This document shows, in pieces, positions 1 to 6,592 of a stretch of 43,041 nucleotides of DNA. The number at the start of each line of letters is the position of its first letter. The stretch's first letter is position 1. The notes under the pieces were generated by a model that ran no database searches, had not been told where the DNA came from, and saw only the letters and a list, made by a program, of their open reading frames with translations. The translations under genes were made by a program, and so were the position numbers. The DNA is from a virus: IMG/VR virus record IMGVR_UViG_3300036761_001467, positions 1 to 43,041 of that record; one strand, given 5' to 3'.

Positions 1-191
1 ACCTTCTCCAGCGTCTCGATAAGCGCCTGACGCTGCACGTAGATCATGAGGGGCTCGAGGGCGCGATACGCGCGATGGACGACGGGAATCATGCTCTCAG
101 CCCAGCAACGGGCGGCAGCCTCGACCTCGCGCCACTGGCGTCGCCTCAGACGGGCCTCGTGCCGGTAGCTGTACCACTGTTCGCGTGTCAC
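1..191 (-). CDS. Small basic hypothetical protein (3' end cut by window edge)
   Basis: The GTG start is at 191, preceded by a purine-rich ribosome site (GAGAGGGGG). The frame runs off the left edge; the complete copy is at 41051-41257 (68 aa). The product is short and rich in Arg and aromatic residues (TREQWYSYRHEARLRRRQW near the N-terminus), probably helical. It is near the end of the early operon, just upstream of the HTH gene at 40449-41054. I do not recognise a family. Confidence 0.6.
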   Translation of the reverse strand, partial: MTREQWYSYRHEARLRRRQWREVEAAARCWAESMIPVVHRAYRALEPLMIYVQRQALIETLEK

Positions 192-216
192 GGATTCCCC
201 CTCTCGCAGGCCGACT

Positions 217-681
217 CTACGCGCCGGCGCCGGAGGATTCCAGCGTCGCCATCTCGAGCTGGCGGACATCTCGCTCAGACCCGCTCCGTTGCCGTCCGTG
301 ACGCAGGCCCCGCCTCGTGAAGCGATGCGGCCAGTCGACCAGCTCGTAGCCTGCTTCGCGCTCCACGGCGTGGATCCGCATGCGGTGGCGCCGGCGCAGC
401 TTCCCCACGGCCTTGTTGACGTCGATCGCGTCGGCGGTGATGCCCCGGGCGGCAAGCGCGACCTGCACGTGGACGCGGCCCTCGCCGAGCGCCTTTCCCA
501 TCAGCAGGACGCTCGCCACGGCGCACAGCAGGTCGTCCGGGCCAAGGGTGCGCGCCGACCCGGCTGAGCCCGCCTGCCGCGCGCAGGCGGCGCAGAGGCA
601 GTCCGGCTCGTCTGCGGCCCGGTAGCGCGACAGGAGGGCTCCGCAGGACGCGCAGCGGGGCCTCTCGGCGACGCTCGTCAC
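217..681 (-). CDS. Zinc-ribbon protein with possible winged-helix C-terminus
   Basis: This 154-aa protein starts at GTG 681, which overlaps the stop of the VRR-NUC gene as GTGA. The first 35 residues hold two cysteine pairs (CASC and CAAC), typical of a zinc ribbon. Residues about 50-125 look like a compact helical DNA-binding domain, with a basic stretch (KLRRRHRMRIH) followed by a Glu/Tyr/Leu β-hairpin. The tail is basic. A DNA-binding role in the early operon is inferred. The longer open frame upstream of 681 overlaps the nuclease gene and is ignored. An identical copy is at 41283-41747. Confidence 0.6.
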   Translation of the reverse strand: MTSVAERPRCASCGALLSRYRAADEPDCLCAACARQAGSAGSARTLGPDDLLCAVASVLLMGKALGEGRVHVQVALAARGITADAIDVNKAVGKLRRRHRMRIHAVEREAGYELVDWPHRFTRRGLRHGRQRSGSERDVRQLEMATLESSGAGA

Positions 682-971
682 CGGCGGCAGCCGTTCACGA
701 GGTCGACGAACTCGGCGGTGCTGCGGATGACCCAGGTGTGGACGTGCTGGTCGGCGCGCTTCCACTGCGCCAGCACCTGGCCCGGTGAGAGCTTGCCCTT
801 CGGCGTCTTGAACTCGACCGGCTGGCACTTGCCCGCACAGTAGAGGAAGGCGTCGGGGAGGCCCACCGTCGTGCCCGATCCGTCGGCGCGGTGCTGCCCG
901 GCGACCTCGAGGTAGGCGTTCATGGCCCGCGCGACCTTGAGGCACTCGGAGACGAGCTGCTTCTCAGTCAC
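678..971 (-). CDS. VRR-NUC domain nuclease
   Basis: This 97-aa protein matches the minimal VRR-NUC (virus-type replication-repair nuclease) fold of the PD-(D/E)xK superfamily. The visible motif is GLPD (Asp about residue 40), a hydrophobic strand, then VEFK (Glu53, Lys55) and SPGQ (Gln65). The length matches stand-alone phage VRR-NUC proteins. The GTG start at 971 overlaps the preceding gene by 8 bases and gives a clean N-terminal helix (TEKQLVSECLKVARAMNAYL). Family members act as nucleases, often on branched DNA, and in phages often sit beside Snf2-type helicases. Here a Snf2-methyltransferase fusion lies in the same operon. An identical copy is at 41744-42037. Confidence 0.85.
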   Translation of the reverse strand: MTEKQLVSECLKVARAMNAYLEVAGQHRADGSGTTVGLPDAFLYCAGKCQPVEFKTPKGKLSPGQVLAQWKRADQHVHTWVIRSTAEFVDLVNGCRR

Positions 972-1254
972 CGTTGCCGCCGGTGAAGTAGACCGTGACG
1001 AGTACGGGCGGACGCTTCGCTGAGCGCCACACGACGAGGCGCACCGGCCCGGCGTCGTAGAGCTCTTCGCCGGTGGCGGTGCGGCCGGAGAGCTGCGCCC
1101 CGGCGGCGAGGCGCTTGAGGGCGTCGTGCGCCCCGCTGCGGCGTGCCCCGGGGACGCGGGTGAGGTAGGAATCGACCGCGTGCCAGGTGACCTCACAGGC
1201 GCCGAGACGGCGGCGGTGCCGACGTCGCGGATGGACCCAGGCGGATGACCTCAA
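964..1254 (-). CDS. Hypothetical 96-aa early protein with TTG start
   Basis: No ATG or GTG is available between the upstream stop and the folded part. A TTG at 1254 overlaps that stop as TTGA, matching the coupling used along this operon. The N-terminus is short and Arg-rich. The body reads WHAVDSYLTRV... DALKRL... GEELYDAG and ends in alternating β residues (VRLVVW, PVLVTVYF), suggesting a small α/β protein. I do not recognise a family. It sits between a zinc-ribbon gene and the VRR-NUC gene. An identical copy is at 42030-42320. Confidence 0.55.
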   Translation of the reverse strand: MRSSAWVHPRRRHRRRLGACEVTWHAVDSYLTRVPGARRSGAHDALKRLAAGAQLSGRTATGEELYDAGPVRLVVWRSAKRPPVLVTVYFTGGNGD

Positions 1255-1577
1255 CGGTCGCCGCGCTGGAAGTGGACGCAGCCGAAGTCGGGCGGCACGA
1301 TCGGGAACGCCGGCACGATCGGGAACGCCGTGTCGAAGGCGTCGCTGACGGCCTCGTTCGTGCACTCGGCGCCGTACATGAAGGCGCACGCCTCGTCGAA
1401 GGCGTCGCTGACGGCCTCGTTCGTGCACTCGGCGCCGTACATGAAGGCGCACGCCTCGCAACGCACGACGGGGGCGGCGTCGAGGATGGCGAAGACGGCC
1501 TTGTTGAGGACGTTGCCCCGGTAATCCAGCGCCGTCCGTAGCTCGTTCCTGCTGATGAGGTCGTCGGTGGCGGTCAT
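1251..1577 (-). CDS. Small zinc-binding phage protein with internal tandem duplications
   Basis: This 108-aa protein starts at ATG 1577 (ATGA overlap). It begins DDLISRNELRTAL and continues to PVVRCEAC, the pattern of a common small phage family: a DLISR helix, an 'AAPVVRC..C' segment and a closing Cys. The cysteine-containing core of 21 residues is present twice in tandem, and the hexapeptide AFPIVP is also doubled, both in frame. The usual family form has a single core of about 70-80 residues. Function is unknown; metal binding is likely from the cysteines. An identical copy is at 42317-42643. Confidence 0.75.
   Translation of the reverse strand: MTATDDLISRNELRTALDYRGNVLNKAVFAILDAAPVVRCEACAFMYGAECTNEAVSDAFDEACAFMYGAECTNEAVSDAFDTAFPIVPAFPIVPPDFGCVHFQRGDR
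1293..1328. repeat. 18-bp tandem repeat, two copies
   Basis: The unit CGGCACGATCGGGAACGC is present at 1293-1310 and 1311-1328. It encodes the doubled AFPIVP in the zinc protein. It recurs in the second genome copy at 42359-42394. Confidence 0.95.
1333..1458. repeat. 63-bp tandem repeat, two copies
   Basis: Bases 1333-1395 and 1396-1458 are identical. The duplication adds 21 codons with four extra Cys residues' worth of zinc-binding sequence and keeps the frame. Perfect identity between copies implies a recent event or an assembly/replication slippage. The second genome copy carries it at 42399-42524. Confidence 0.95.
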
Positions 1578-2014
1578 GCGACCTCCTCCTCGGCGGCGAG
1601 GATGCACAGGCGCAGACCGTGGTCGCGCCGGCTGACGCGCTCGTGCAGGTTCCGCTCCCGGCCGTCCTCCTCGCCGCTGACGATGAAGTCGGCGAGGTCG
1701 CCGGTGTAGCCGGAGAACGTGACGTAGTCGGCGACCAGCTCGAGGTAGGTCGTGTTCTCACCGATCTCGGTGACGTGCGGCTCCGGGTCGTTCGGCCAGA
1801 GGACCACGACGCAGGGAGACTTGGTGTCCGTCGCCCGCTGCTGCGCCAGGCCCGCCACGGCGGCGTCGAACTCCGCCAGGGCTTCGACTGCTTCGGACAG
1901 CTTCTCTTCGGCCTTGCCGATCGACTTCTCCCGGCGGTCGACGTCTGCTTCGAGGCGCCTGCGGACGACCGCGAGACGTTCTGCGGGGGTGCGCGGGATC
2001 ATGCCGTCGCTCAC
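1574..2014 (-). CDS. Hypothetical early protein with N-terminal coiled coil
   Basis: This 146-aa protein starts at ATG 2014 (ATGA overlap with the upstream stop). Residues about 10-60 are strongly helical and charged with heptad spacing (RLAVVRRRLEADVDRREKS... KLSEAVEALAEFD), probably a coiled coil. The C-terminal half is α/β with acidic loops. I do not recognise a family. It lies between the helicase-loader candidate and the duplicated zinc protein. The second copy starts beyond the right window edge (42640-43041). Confidence 0.65.
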   Translation of the reverse strand: MSDGMIPRTPAERLAVVRRRLEADVDRREKSIGKAEEKLSEAVEALAEFDAAVAGLAQQRATDTKSPCVVVLWPNDPEPHVTEIGENTTYLELVADYVTFSGYTGDLADFIVSGEEDGRERNLHERVSRRDHGLRLCILAAEEEVA

Positions 2015-2535
2015 GGCTCTACCTCCTTCATCTTCGGCAGCAGGCCGGCGGGAAGGTGGCCCTCGATCGCGACGCGACTCTCTTCGCGCGCCGATCGCGT
2101 CACGAGGTCGTCGTAGATCCTCATGAAGGCCGAGCGGGTGAAGGACAGTTCGCGCTCACTGCTCGCGAAGCAGATAGCGTGCCAGCCGGTGGCCCTGGCT
2201 GCCGCAGTGGCTTCTGGACTGCCGAGGTCTGGCACCTGCCCTTCGCTGTAGCCGGTCGTCTCCGCCGCATTGATCGCCGCGGCCCACGCCACGCCGGCGC
2301 CGAGATGCTGCGGCCCCGTGAGGCCGCGAATGTCGGCCGGTGTCGGCGGGCGGTCGCTCACTCTGCCGTGCTGTCGAAAAGCGGCGACGCCGATCTCGTC
2401 GGAGATGTCCGAGAGGGCGTCTGCCCAGAGATTCGCCATGAGCTGCAGCTCTCTCGAGCTGCTCGGCGTCTGGAAGCGCGCGCCGTAGAAGGAGCTGCAG
2501 ATGGTGAAGCCCTGAAGGATCGCCTTGACGTTCAT
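2011..2535 (-). CDS. Putative replicative helicase loader (G39P-like)
   Basis: This 174-aa protein has an N-terminal helical region of the form seen in SPP1 G39P-type and related loaders: MNVKAILQGFTICSSFYG, LWADALSDISDEIGVAAFRQH, then PPTPADIRGL. That family (short helices, W-x-x-x-L, 'P-P-T-x-A-D-I-R') delivers host DnaB-type helicase to a phage initiator. The C-terminal half is less diagnostic. It is directly downstream of, and overlaps by ATGA, the replication initiator gene, the expected initiator-loader pairing. Loader identity is inferred. Confidence 0.6.
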   Translation of the reverse strand: MNVKAILQGFTICSSFYGARFQTPSSSRELQLMANLWADALSDISDEIGVAAFRQHGRVSDRPPTPADIRGLTGPQHLGAGVAWAAAINAAETTGYSEGQVPDLGSPEATAAARATGWHAICFASSERELSFTRSAFMRIYDDLVTRSAREESRVAIEGHLPAGLLPKMKEVEP

Positions 2536-3413
2536 TCGTCCTCCAGTTCGCGGTAGAGCGCGCCGATCGCGCCGAAGGCGGAGTCGACGGCACGACCGGA
2601 GCGTTGCGCGTTGCCACCGCCGTTGCGGGAGAAACTGGCGGCGGCGCGCTTCACGTAGTTCGCGTTCGGGGCTTGGGCAGTGATCGCCGCACGAAGTCCG
2701 TAGCGCATGGCATCCGCGGAGACCGTGCCCTCGAGCTCGACGAGCGGCTCGTAGATCTGGCGTATGACGCGGGACAGTGCGGCGCGCCCGGTCTTGTTCT
2801 CCGCCGCCATGATCTCGGCCAGCTGGAGGAGGTCGCTGGGGAAGGCGGAGGCGGCGAGCAGCTCCTCGGCTCTCTGGGCCAACTTGTCGACCTTCGGAGC
2901 CTTCACTTTCGGGGGTGGGCCCGATTCTTCGGGCAAAGAGGGTTCTTGGTTCTCTTCGGTTGGGTTAGGTTCGGTTGGGTTAGGTTCGGTAGCTGAACAC
3001 GTGCGCGCACCGTGCTTCGCACGTGCATCGCACGTGTCTGAGGAACCTTGCTGCCGTGCCTCGCGCATGCGCTCACGGTTGCGTTCGCGTCGCTCCATGA
3101 ACTTGCCGGCGTAGTCGTGCCAGTCGTGGATGCGGCGCTGTTCGTCGACGAAGCCGGACTCGGTGAGCGCGTCGATCAGGACCTTCGGCGAGCCGTCGTA
3201 GCGACACGCCCTGGCGATCTGGCGGTCGGTGAAGTGCGACAGGTCGCCGTCCTGGGCGTAGTCCAGCGCCCACCACCAGAGCTCGTGCAGAAGCCCGATC
3301 GCGGCGTAGTCTGCGACGTCGTTCTGCACCGTTCCGGCGAAGAGAAGCTCGGCTAGGTGGTCCTTGCGGGGGTGGTCGCGAAGGGTCTGGTGCGACTCGA
3401 TCCAGGCGCTCAT
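2532..3413 (-). CDS. Phage replication initiator (replisome organiser type)
   Basis: This 293-aa protein begins MSAWIESHQTLRDHPRKDHLAELL and continues with HELWWWALDYAQDGDLSHFTDRQIARACRY. This is the winged-helix N-terminal domain (about residues 1-105) typical of actinobacterial phage/prophage replication initiators. A basic helix (KFMERRERNRERMREAR) and a flexible Pro/Glu/Asn linker (about 135-165) follow, then a helical C-terminal domain (about 175-293). The linker DNA holds iteron-like repeats (2955-3036), as in lambda O. The ATG start at 3413 overlaps the upstream stop as ATGA. With the downstream loader candidate it should recruit host helicase and polymerase. Confidence 0.8.
   Translation of the reverse strand: MSAWIESHQTLRDHPRKDHLAELLFAGTVQNDVADYAAIGLLHELWWWALDYAQDGDLSHFTDRQIARACRYDGSPKVLIDALTESGFVDEQRRIHDWHDYAGKFMERRERNRERMREARQQGSSDTCDARAKHGARTCSATEPNPTEPNPTEENQEPSLPEESGPPPKVKAPKVDKLAQRAEELLAASAFPSDLLQLAEIMAAENKTGRAALSRVIRQIYEPLVELEGTVSADAMRYGLRAAITAQAPNANYVKRAAASFSRNGGGNAQRSGRAVDSAFGAIGALYRELEDE
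2955..3036. other. Candidate replication origin (iterons inside the initiator gene)
   Basis: The 15-bp unit TTCGGTTGGGTTAGG is repeated at 2955-2969 and 2970-2984, with a partial third copy (TTCGGT) at 2985-2990. It is followed by three CACGTG palindromes at 2998-3003, 3020-3025 and 3031-3036, plus an imperfect CACCGTG at 3008-3014, spaced roughly one helical turn apart. This is locally the least GC-rich, most repetitive DNA in the gene. Lambdoid and other phages place the origin within the initiator gene; the assignment here is inference. Confidence 0.55.
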
Positions 3414-3793
3414 GTCCCCGCCCTCACGGCCAGCAGGCTGCCGACGTCATAGGTGACCGGGATACCCAGCCGCCCCGACTCCGTGATCTCGTCCGCGACG
3501 CCGCTACTGATGATGCCATCGCGGTGCTTGGTGGCGACCACGAACACGGCCGCGGGCCTCCCTTCCAGTAAGCGCAGCAGATCCATACTGCGGCGCTTGT
3601 ACTTCGAGTCCGCGAGCGGCACCGGGGACGCGAGCCCTTCCAACATGTCGCCGGCTGGGTTGATCGGACACATGCCCAGTTCGATGAACTGGCGGGCGTA
3701 GCGGCTCATCTCGGCGCAGCTAGCCAGGTAGTCACCGGGATAGCCCGTCATCGGACAGATGATGTAGACGTAGAAGGGGGCGGCGGGGGTCAT
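3410..3793 (-). CDS. DUF4406-like / nucleoside deoxyribosyltransferase-fold protein
   Basis: This 127-aa protein starts at ATG 3793 (ATGA overlap). It opens with a β-strand and ligand loop (YVYIICPMTGYP), then a helix and 'LGMCPINPAGD', a central MDLLRLLEGRPAAVFV strand, and SSGVADEITESGRLGIPV. This is the DUF4406 pattern within the nucleoside 2-deoxyribosyltransferase-like superfamily. The Glu in 'ADEITES' corresponds to the usual active-site acidic position. Its substrate is unknown; phage nucleotide salvage or NAD-type ligand processing are possibilities from the fold. Confidence 0.65.
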   Translation of the reverse strand: MTPAAPFYVYIICPMTGYPGDYLASCAEMSRYARQFIELGMCPINPAGDMLEGLASPVPLADSKYKRRSMDLLRLLEGRPAAVFVVATKHRDGIISSGVADEITESGRLGIPVTYDVGSLLAVRAGT

Positions 3794-4011
3794 GGCGTCA
3801 CCGCCGGGTCGTCGTAGAAGCCCAGAAACGGCATCTCGACCCGCCCACACTTCGAGCAGGCGGCGTTGCCGTCCGGCTTCTCGACGTAATCCTCTAGGCC
3901 GCTGACGAACACGTTCTCGTCGGGCGCCACAAACCGTCCACACTGAGGGCAGCGTCGGGAGAAGAGCATCCCGCCGGCGTAGCTCTGATATGGACTCTCG
4001 AAAGAGGTCAT
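3790..4011 (-). CDS. Small four-cysteine zinc-ribbon protein
   Basis: This 73-aa protein starts at ATG 4011, overlapping the helicase-methyltransferase stop as ATGA. CPQCG near residue 21 and CSKCG near residue 52 make a CxxC/CxxC zinc ribbon separated by about 30 residues. It has no other recognisable domain. Tight coupling to the large helicase-methyltransferase gene suggests an accessory or regulatory role in early DNA metabolism, which is inference. Confidence 0.65.
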   Translation of the reverse strand: MTSFESPYQSYAGGMLFSRRCPQCGRFVAPDENVFVSGLEDYVEKPDGNAACSKCGRVEMPFLGFYDDPAVTP

Positions 4012-6269
4012 GGCGTCACCGCCGAGAACAGCGAGCGATGGTCAAGTGTCGCCTCGGCGTGAGCCAGATTCCGGGAGGCGGTGCGCCAGTAGGATTCCTT
4101 CAACTCGATGCCGACGAAACGGCGCTCGAGCCGGACGGCCTCGTGGCCCTCGCTGCCGATTCCGGCGAACGGGCTGAAGACGACCTCGCCGGGTGCGCTC
4201 CAGAGCTTCACGATGCGCTCGATGACCGGCAGCTGTAGCGGGCAGATGTGGCGCTCGTCGGCGGATTCGCGGGCGACAGTGACGTTGAGCACGTCGGTCT
4301 CCGAGATCCCGTCTCCATCGGGGGACCAGTCCTGCGCGTACCAGACCGGACGCGCCCACCGTATCCACTCCTCCTGCGTGACCCAGCCGCTCGGGTTGCC
4401 GTACTTCTCCGAGACTCCGGCGCGGATGGGGCTCGCGTTGTCCCCGTCCTTGCGGAAGTGCAAGACCCAGTCCGGCAGCGCGACGTGCATCATCGACGAG
4501 TCCGTGGCCAGCGTCTTGAACAGAAGCCCACGGTCCTTGGTGCGGATGGCCTTCACTTGCGGGTTCTTGTCGATGGTGATCTCGCCGTAGTAGCGCCAGC
4601 CCGCGTCCTGCATCATCTCGATGGTGCGGCCCCTGAAGTCCTTGAGGCCCGCGAATCCGTCCGAGTTGATGTGGGCGACGTACTGCGTCAGGTGCACGAA
4701 CGCGGAGCGACCCGGCCGGGTGATGCGGAGAAGTTCCGGGGCCAGATAGCCGAAGTGCGCCATGAGGTCGTCGATGCCCTTCGCGTTGCCGATGTCGCGC
4801 ACGCTGTTCGAGTAGGTGTACATACCGGGGAACGGCGGACTGAAGACGGACAGGTCGACCGATTCGGTGTCGACCTTCTTCGTGACCTCGACGCAATCCC
4901 CGAGGTAGAGCGTCCACGCGCCGCCCTCGACGACGTCCTCGCGGTACTCGGCGTCCTGCCTGGTCGCGCGACCAGCGACGGCGTCGTGCGTGAACTTGAC
5001 GATCTGCGCCATCGTCTTGGTGGCCTCGCGCTCCTTCCGCTTGACGTTCTGCACTACGGCCCCCTCCGCGTCCGAGGTCACGACGTAGGCCGTGACGGGC
5101 TTGTCCTGCCCGAAGCGCCAGCAGCGGCGCAGGGCCTGGTAGAACTGCTCGTAGGAATCCGAGAGGCCGACAAACGCCATGTCGGAGCAGTGCTGCCAGT
5201 TCATCCCGAACCCGGCGATGGACGGCTTCGTCACAAGGACGCGCACGTTGCCGGCGGCGAAATCGAGCATGGCCTTGGCCTTGTGCTCGGGCGAGTCGGA
5301 GCCGCGCACCTCGACGGCGTCGGGGATGGCGTCGGCGAGGGCCTCGGACTCGGCGTTGAGGTCGCACCAGCAAAGGAAGGGGCGGTCAGTGCCGTTCGCC
5401 AGATCGGTCGCCGCCTGTACGCGGTTGCCGAGCGAGGCGCGGCGGGCTCGCCTGCGTTCCTGAATCCCGATGCGCTCGCTGGTGAAGAGGGCGTCAGGTG
5501 TGATGTTCTCGCCCTCGACCACGACCTCGCGGATGTCCAGTGCGGGCAACTCGAAACGACCGTCAGGGAATCCGAGGTCTGACGGCTTCCGCATGGCCAC
5601 GGACCATGTCGCCATCCAGCGGTAGAAGTCCTCGTGCGAGTGGCCCTTGAGCCGCCACCGCGTGGTCGTGCCGTCGGTCGTGAAGTAGAGCGCCTTGACC
5701 TCGCTCTCCGTCATCACGCCGAGATACTCCGCGTGGTTGCAGAGTTCGGCAGGGTCGTTCGGGGCGGGCGTCGCAGTGCAGGCCAGCCGAAACGGGATGC
5801 GCTCGGCGAAGGCGATGACCTCGGTGCGGGTCTTGCCGTCGTAACTCTTGAGGATGGATGACTCGTCGAGCACGATGCCAGCGAGCAGGTCGGGGGAGAA
5901 GTGGCGCAACATCTCGTAGTTCGTGATGTTCACGCCCAGCGTGACGTCTTCGCCCGTTCGGCAGACGTTCACGGGAACGGAGAACTTGTCGCCCTCGCGC
6001 GCGGTCTGCTCGGCTACTGCTAGCGGCGCGACGATGAGGACGATGCCGTCCCGCCGCTCGCATACCAGCCGCGCCCACTCCAACTGCATCGGTGTCTTGC
6101 CGAGACCGCAGTCGGCGAAGATGGCGGACCTACCCTTCTCGCAGGCCCAGGCCACGAGGGCGCGCTGGAAGTCGAACAGTTGCGGATTGATTGCGGACTC
6201 GGCGACCTTGAAGCCGTCGCCGTGATCCATCATGGCGCGGGCCTCGAGGAAGGCGGCGTAGTCGCTCAT
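4008..6269 (-). CDS. Snf2-type helicase fused to N-type DNA methyltransferase
   Basis: This 753-aa protein starts at ATG 6269 (ATGA overlap), preferred over a GTG 14 codons upstream. Residues about 25-430 are a superfamily 2, Snf2-like ATPase: Walker A DCGLGKT (about 54-59), DESS box (about 135-138), TATP (about 165-168) and a motif VI QALRRCWRFGQ (about 378-388). Residues about 440-753 are a class β amino-methyltransferase: catalytic SPPF (about 477-480) precedes the AdoMet motif FSPFAGIGS (about 698-706). No nuclease domain is present. It probably translocates on DNA and methylates adenine N6 or cytosine N4. Roles could be protection from host restriction or replication/recombination; the specificity cannot be read from sequence. 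Confidence 0.9.
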   Translation of the reverse strand: MSDYAAFLEARAMMDHGDGFKVAESAINPQLFDFQRALVAWACEKGRSAIFADCGLGKTPMQLEWARLVCERRDGIVLIVAPLAVAEQTAREGDKFSVPVNVCRTGEDVTLGVNITNYEMLRHFSPDLLAGIVLDESSILKSYDGKTRTEVIAFAERIPFRLACTATPAPNDPAELCNHAEYLGVMTESEVKALYFTTDGTTTRWRLKGHSHEDFYRWMATWSVAMRKPSDLGFPDGRFELPALDIREVVVEGENITPDALFTSERIGIQERRRARRASLGNRVQAATDLANGTDRPFLCWCDLNAESEALADAIPDAVEVRGSDSPEHKAKAMLDFAAGNVRVLVTKPSIAGFGMNWQHCSDMAFVGLSDSYEQFYQALRRCWRFGQDKPVTAYVVTSDAEGAVVQNVKRKEREATKTMAQIVKFTHDAVAGRATRQDAEYREDVVEGGAWTLYLGDCVEVTKKVDTESVDLSVFSPPFPGMYTYSNSVRDIGNAKGIDDLMAHFGYLAPELLRITRPGRSAFVHLTQYVAHINSDGFAGLKDFRGRTIEMMQDAGWRYYGEITIDKNPQVKAIRTKDRGLLFKTLATDSSMMHVALPDWVLHFRKDGDNASPIRAGVSEKYGNPSGWVTQEEWIRWARPVWYAQDWSPDGDGISETDVLNVTVARESADERHICPLQLPVIERIVKLWSAPGEVVFSPFAGIGSEGHEAVRLERRFVGIELKESYWRTASRNLAHAEATLDHRSLFSAVTP

Positions 6270-6589
6270 CCCGGCCCCCACGTGTCCGAGTACGCCCGCC
6301 GCGTCGGGCACTTGAGGTGCGGGTAGTCACGATTGAGCAGGCGCGCCAGGTCTGACGAGAGGTGGTCGTTCACGAGCACCGGCTCGTGGTCGCGTCTCGT
6401 CAGGCCGAGACGGCTCGCGAAGTGTGGCCGGCGCAGCAGGCACAGATAGAGCCGCGTCGACGGGGCGATGCCCTGCAGGCGGTCCTCATGAGCCCACGCG
6501 ACGATGACTCGCCAAGCCTGCGGGTTGCGGTATCGCCAGGCGAGGGCGTCAGTCAGAGGATCCACCGTGATGGTGAGCTGCTCGCTCAT
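6266..6589 (-). CDS. Hypothetical 107-aa early protein
   Basis: The ATG at 6589 is preceded by an in-frame GTG at 6592 immediately after the upstream TGA; either may be used. The N-terminus is β-rich (EQLTITVDPLTDAL), followed by helices (WRVIVAWAHEDRL, STRLYLCLLRRPHFASRLG) and a basic tail. The stop overlaps the helicase-methyltransferase start as ATGA. I do not recognise a family. It lies between the annealing-protein candidate and the helicase fusion. Confidence 0.6.
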   Translation of the reverse strand: MSEQLTITVDPLTDALAWRYRNPQAWRVIVAWAHEDRLQGIAPSTRLYLCLLRRPHFASRLGLTRRDHEPVLVNDHLSSDLARLLNRDYPHLKCPTRRAYSDTWGPG

Positions 6590-6592
6590 CAC

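Larger units (their letters stand above)
1..1975. repeat. First copy of 1,975-bp end duplication
   Basis: This block recurs at 41067-43041 with a constant offset of 41,066 bases. Every gene in it appears twice with the same predicted protein. The join falls inside a gene at both ends rather than at a natural boundary. I read it as a circular genome whose contig was written past its own start, or as a terminally redundant headful-packaged molecule. It is not a gene duplication. Confidence 0.95.

Noticed and set aside
4042-5582. Two long frames overlapping the helicase-methyltransferase
   Set aside because: The real frame carries all helicase and methyltransferase motifs; the others are Arg- or Val-rich and lack recognisable folds.
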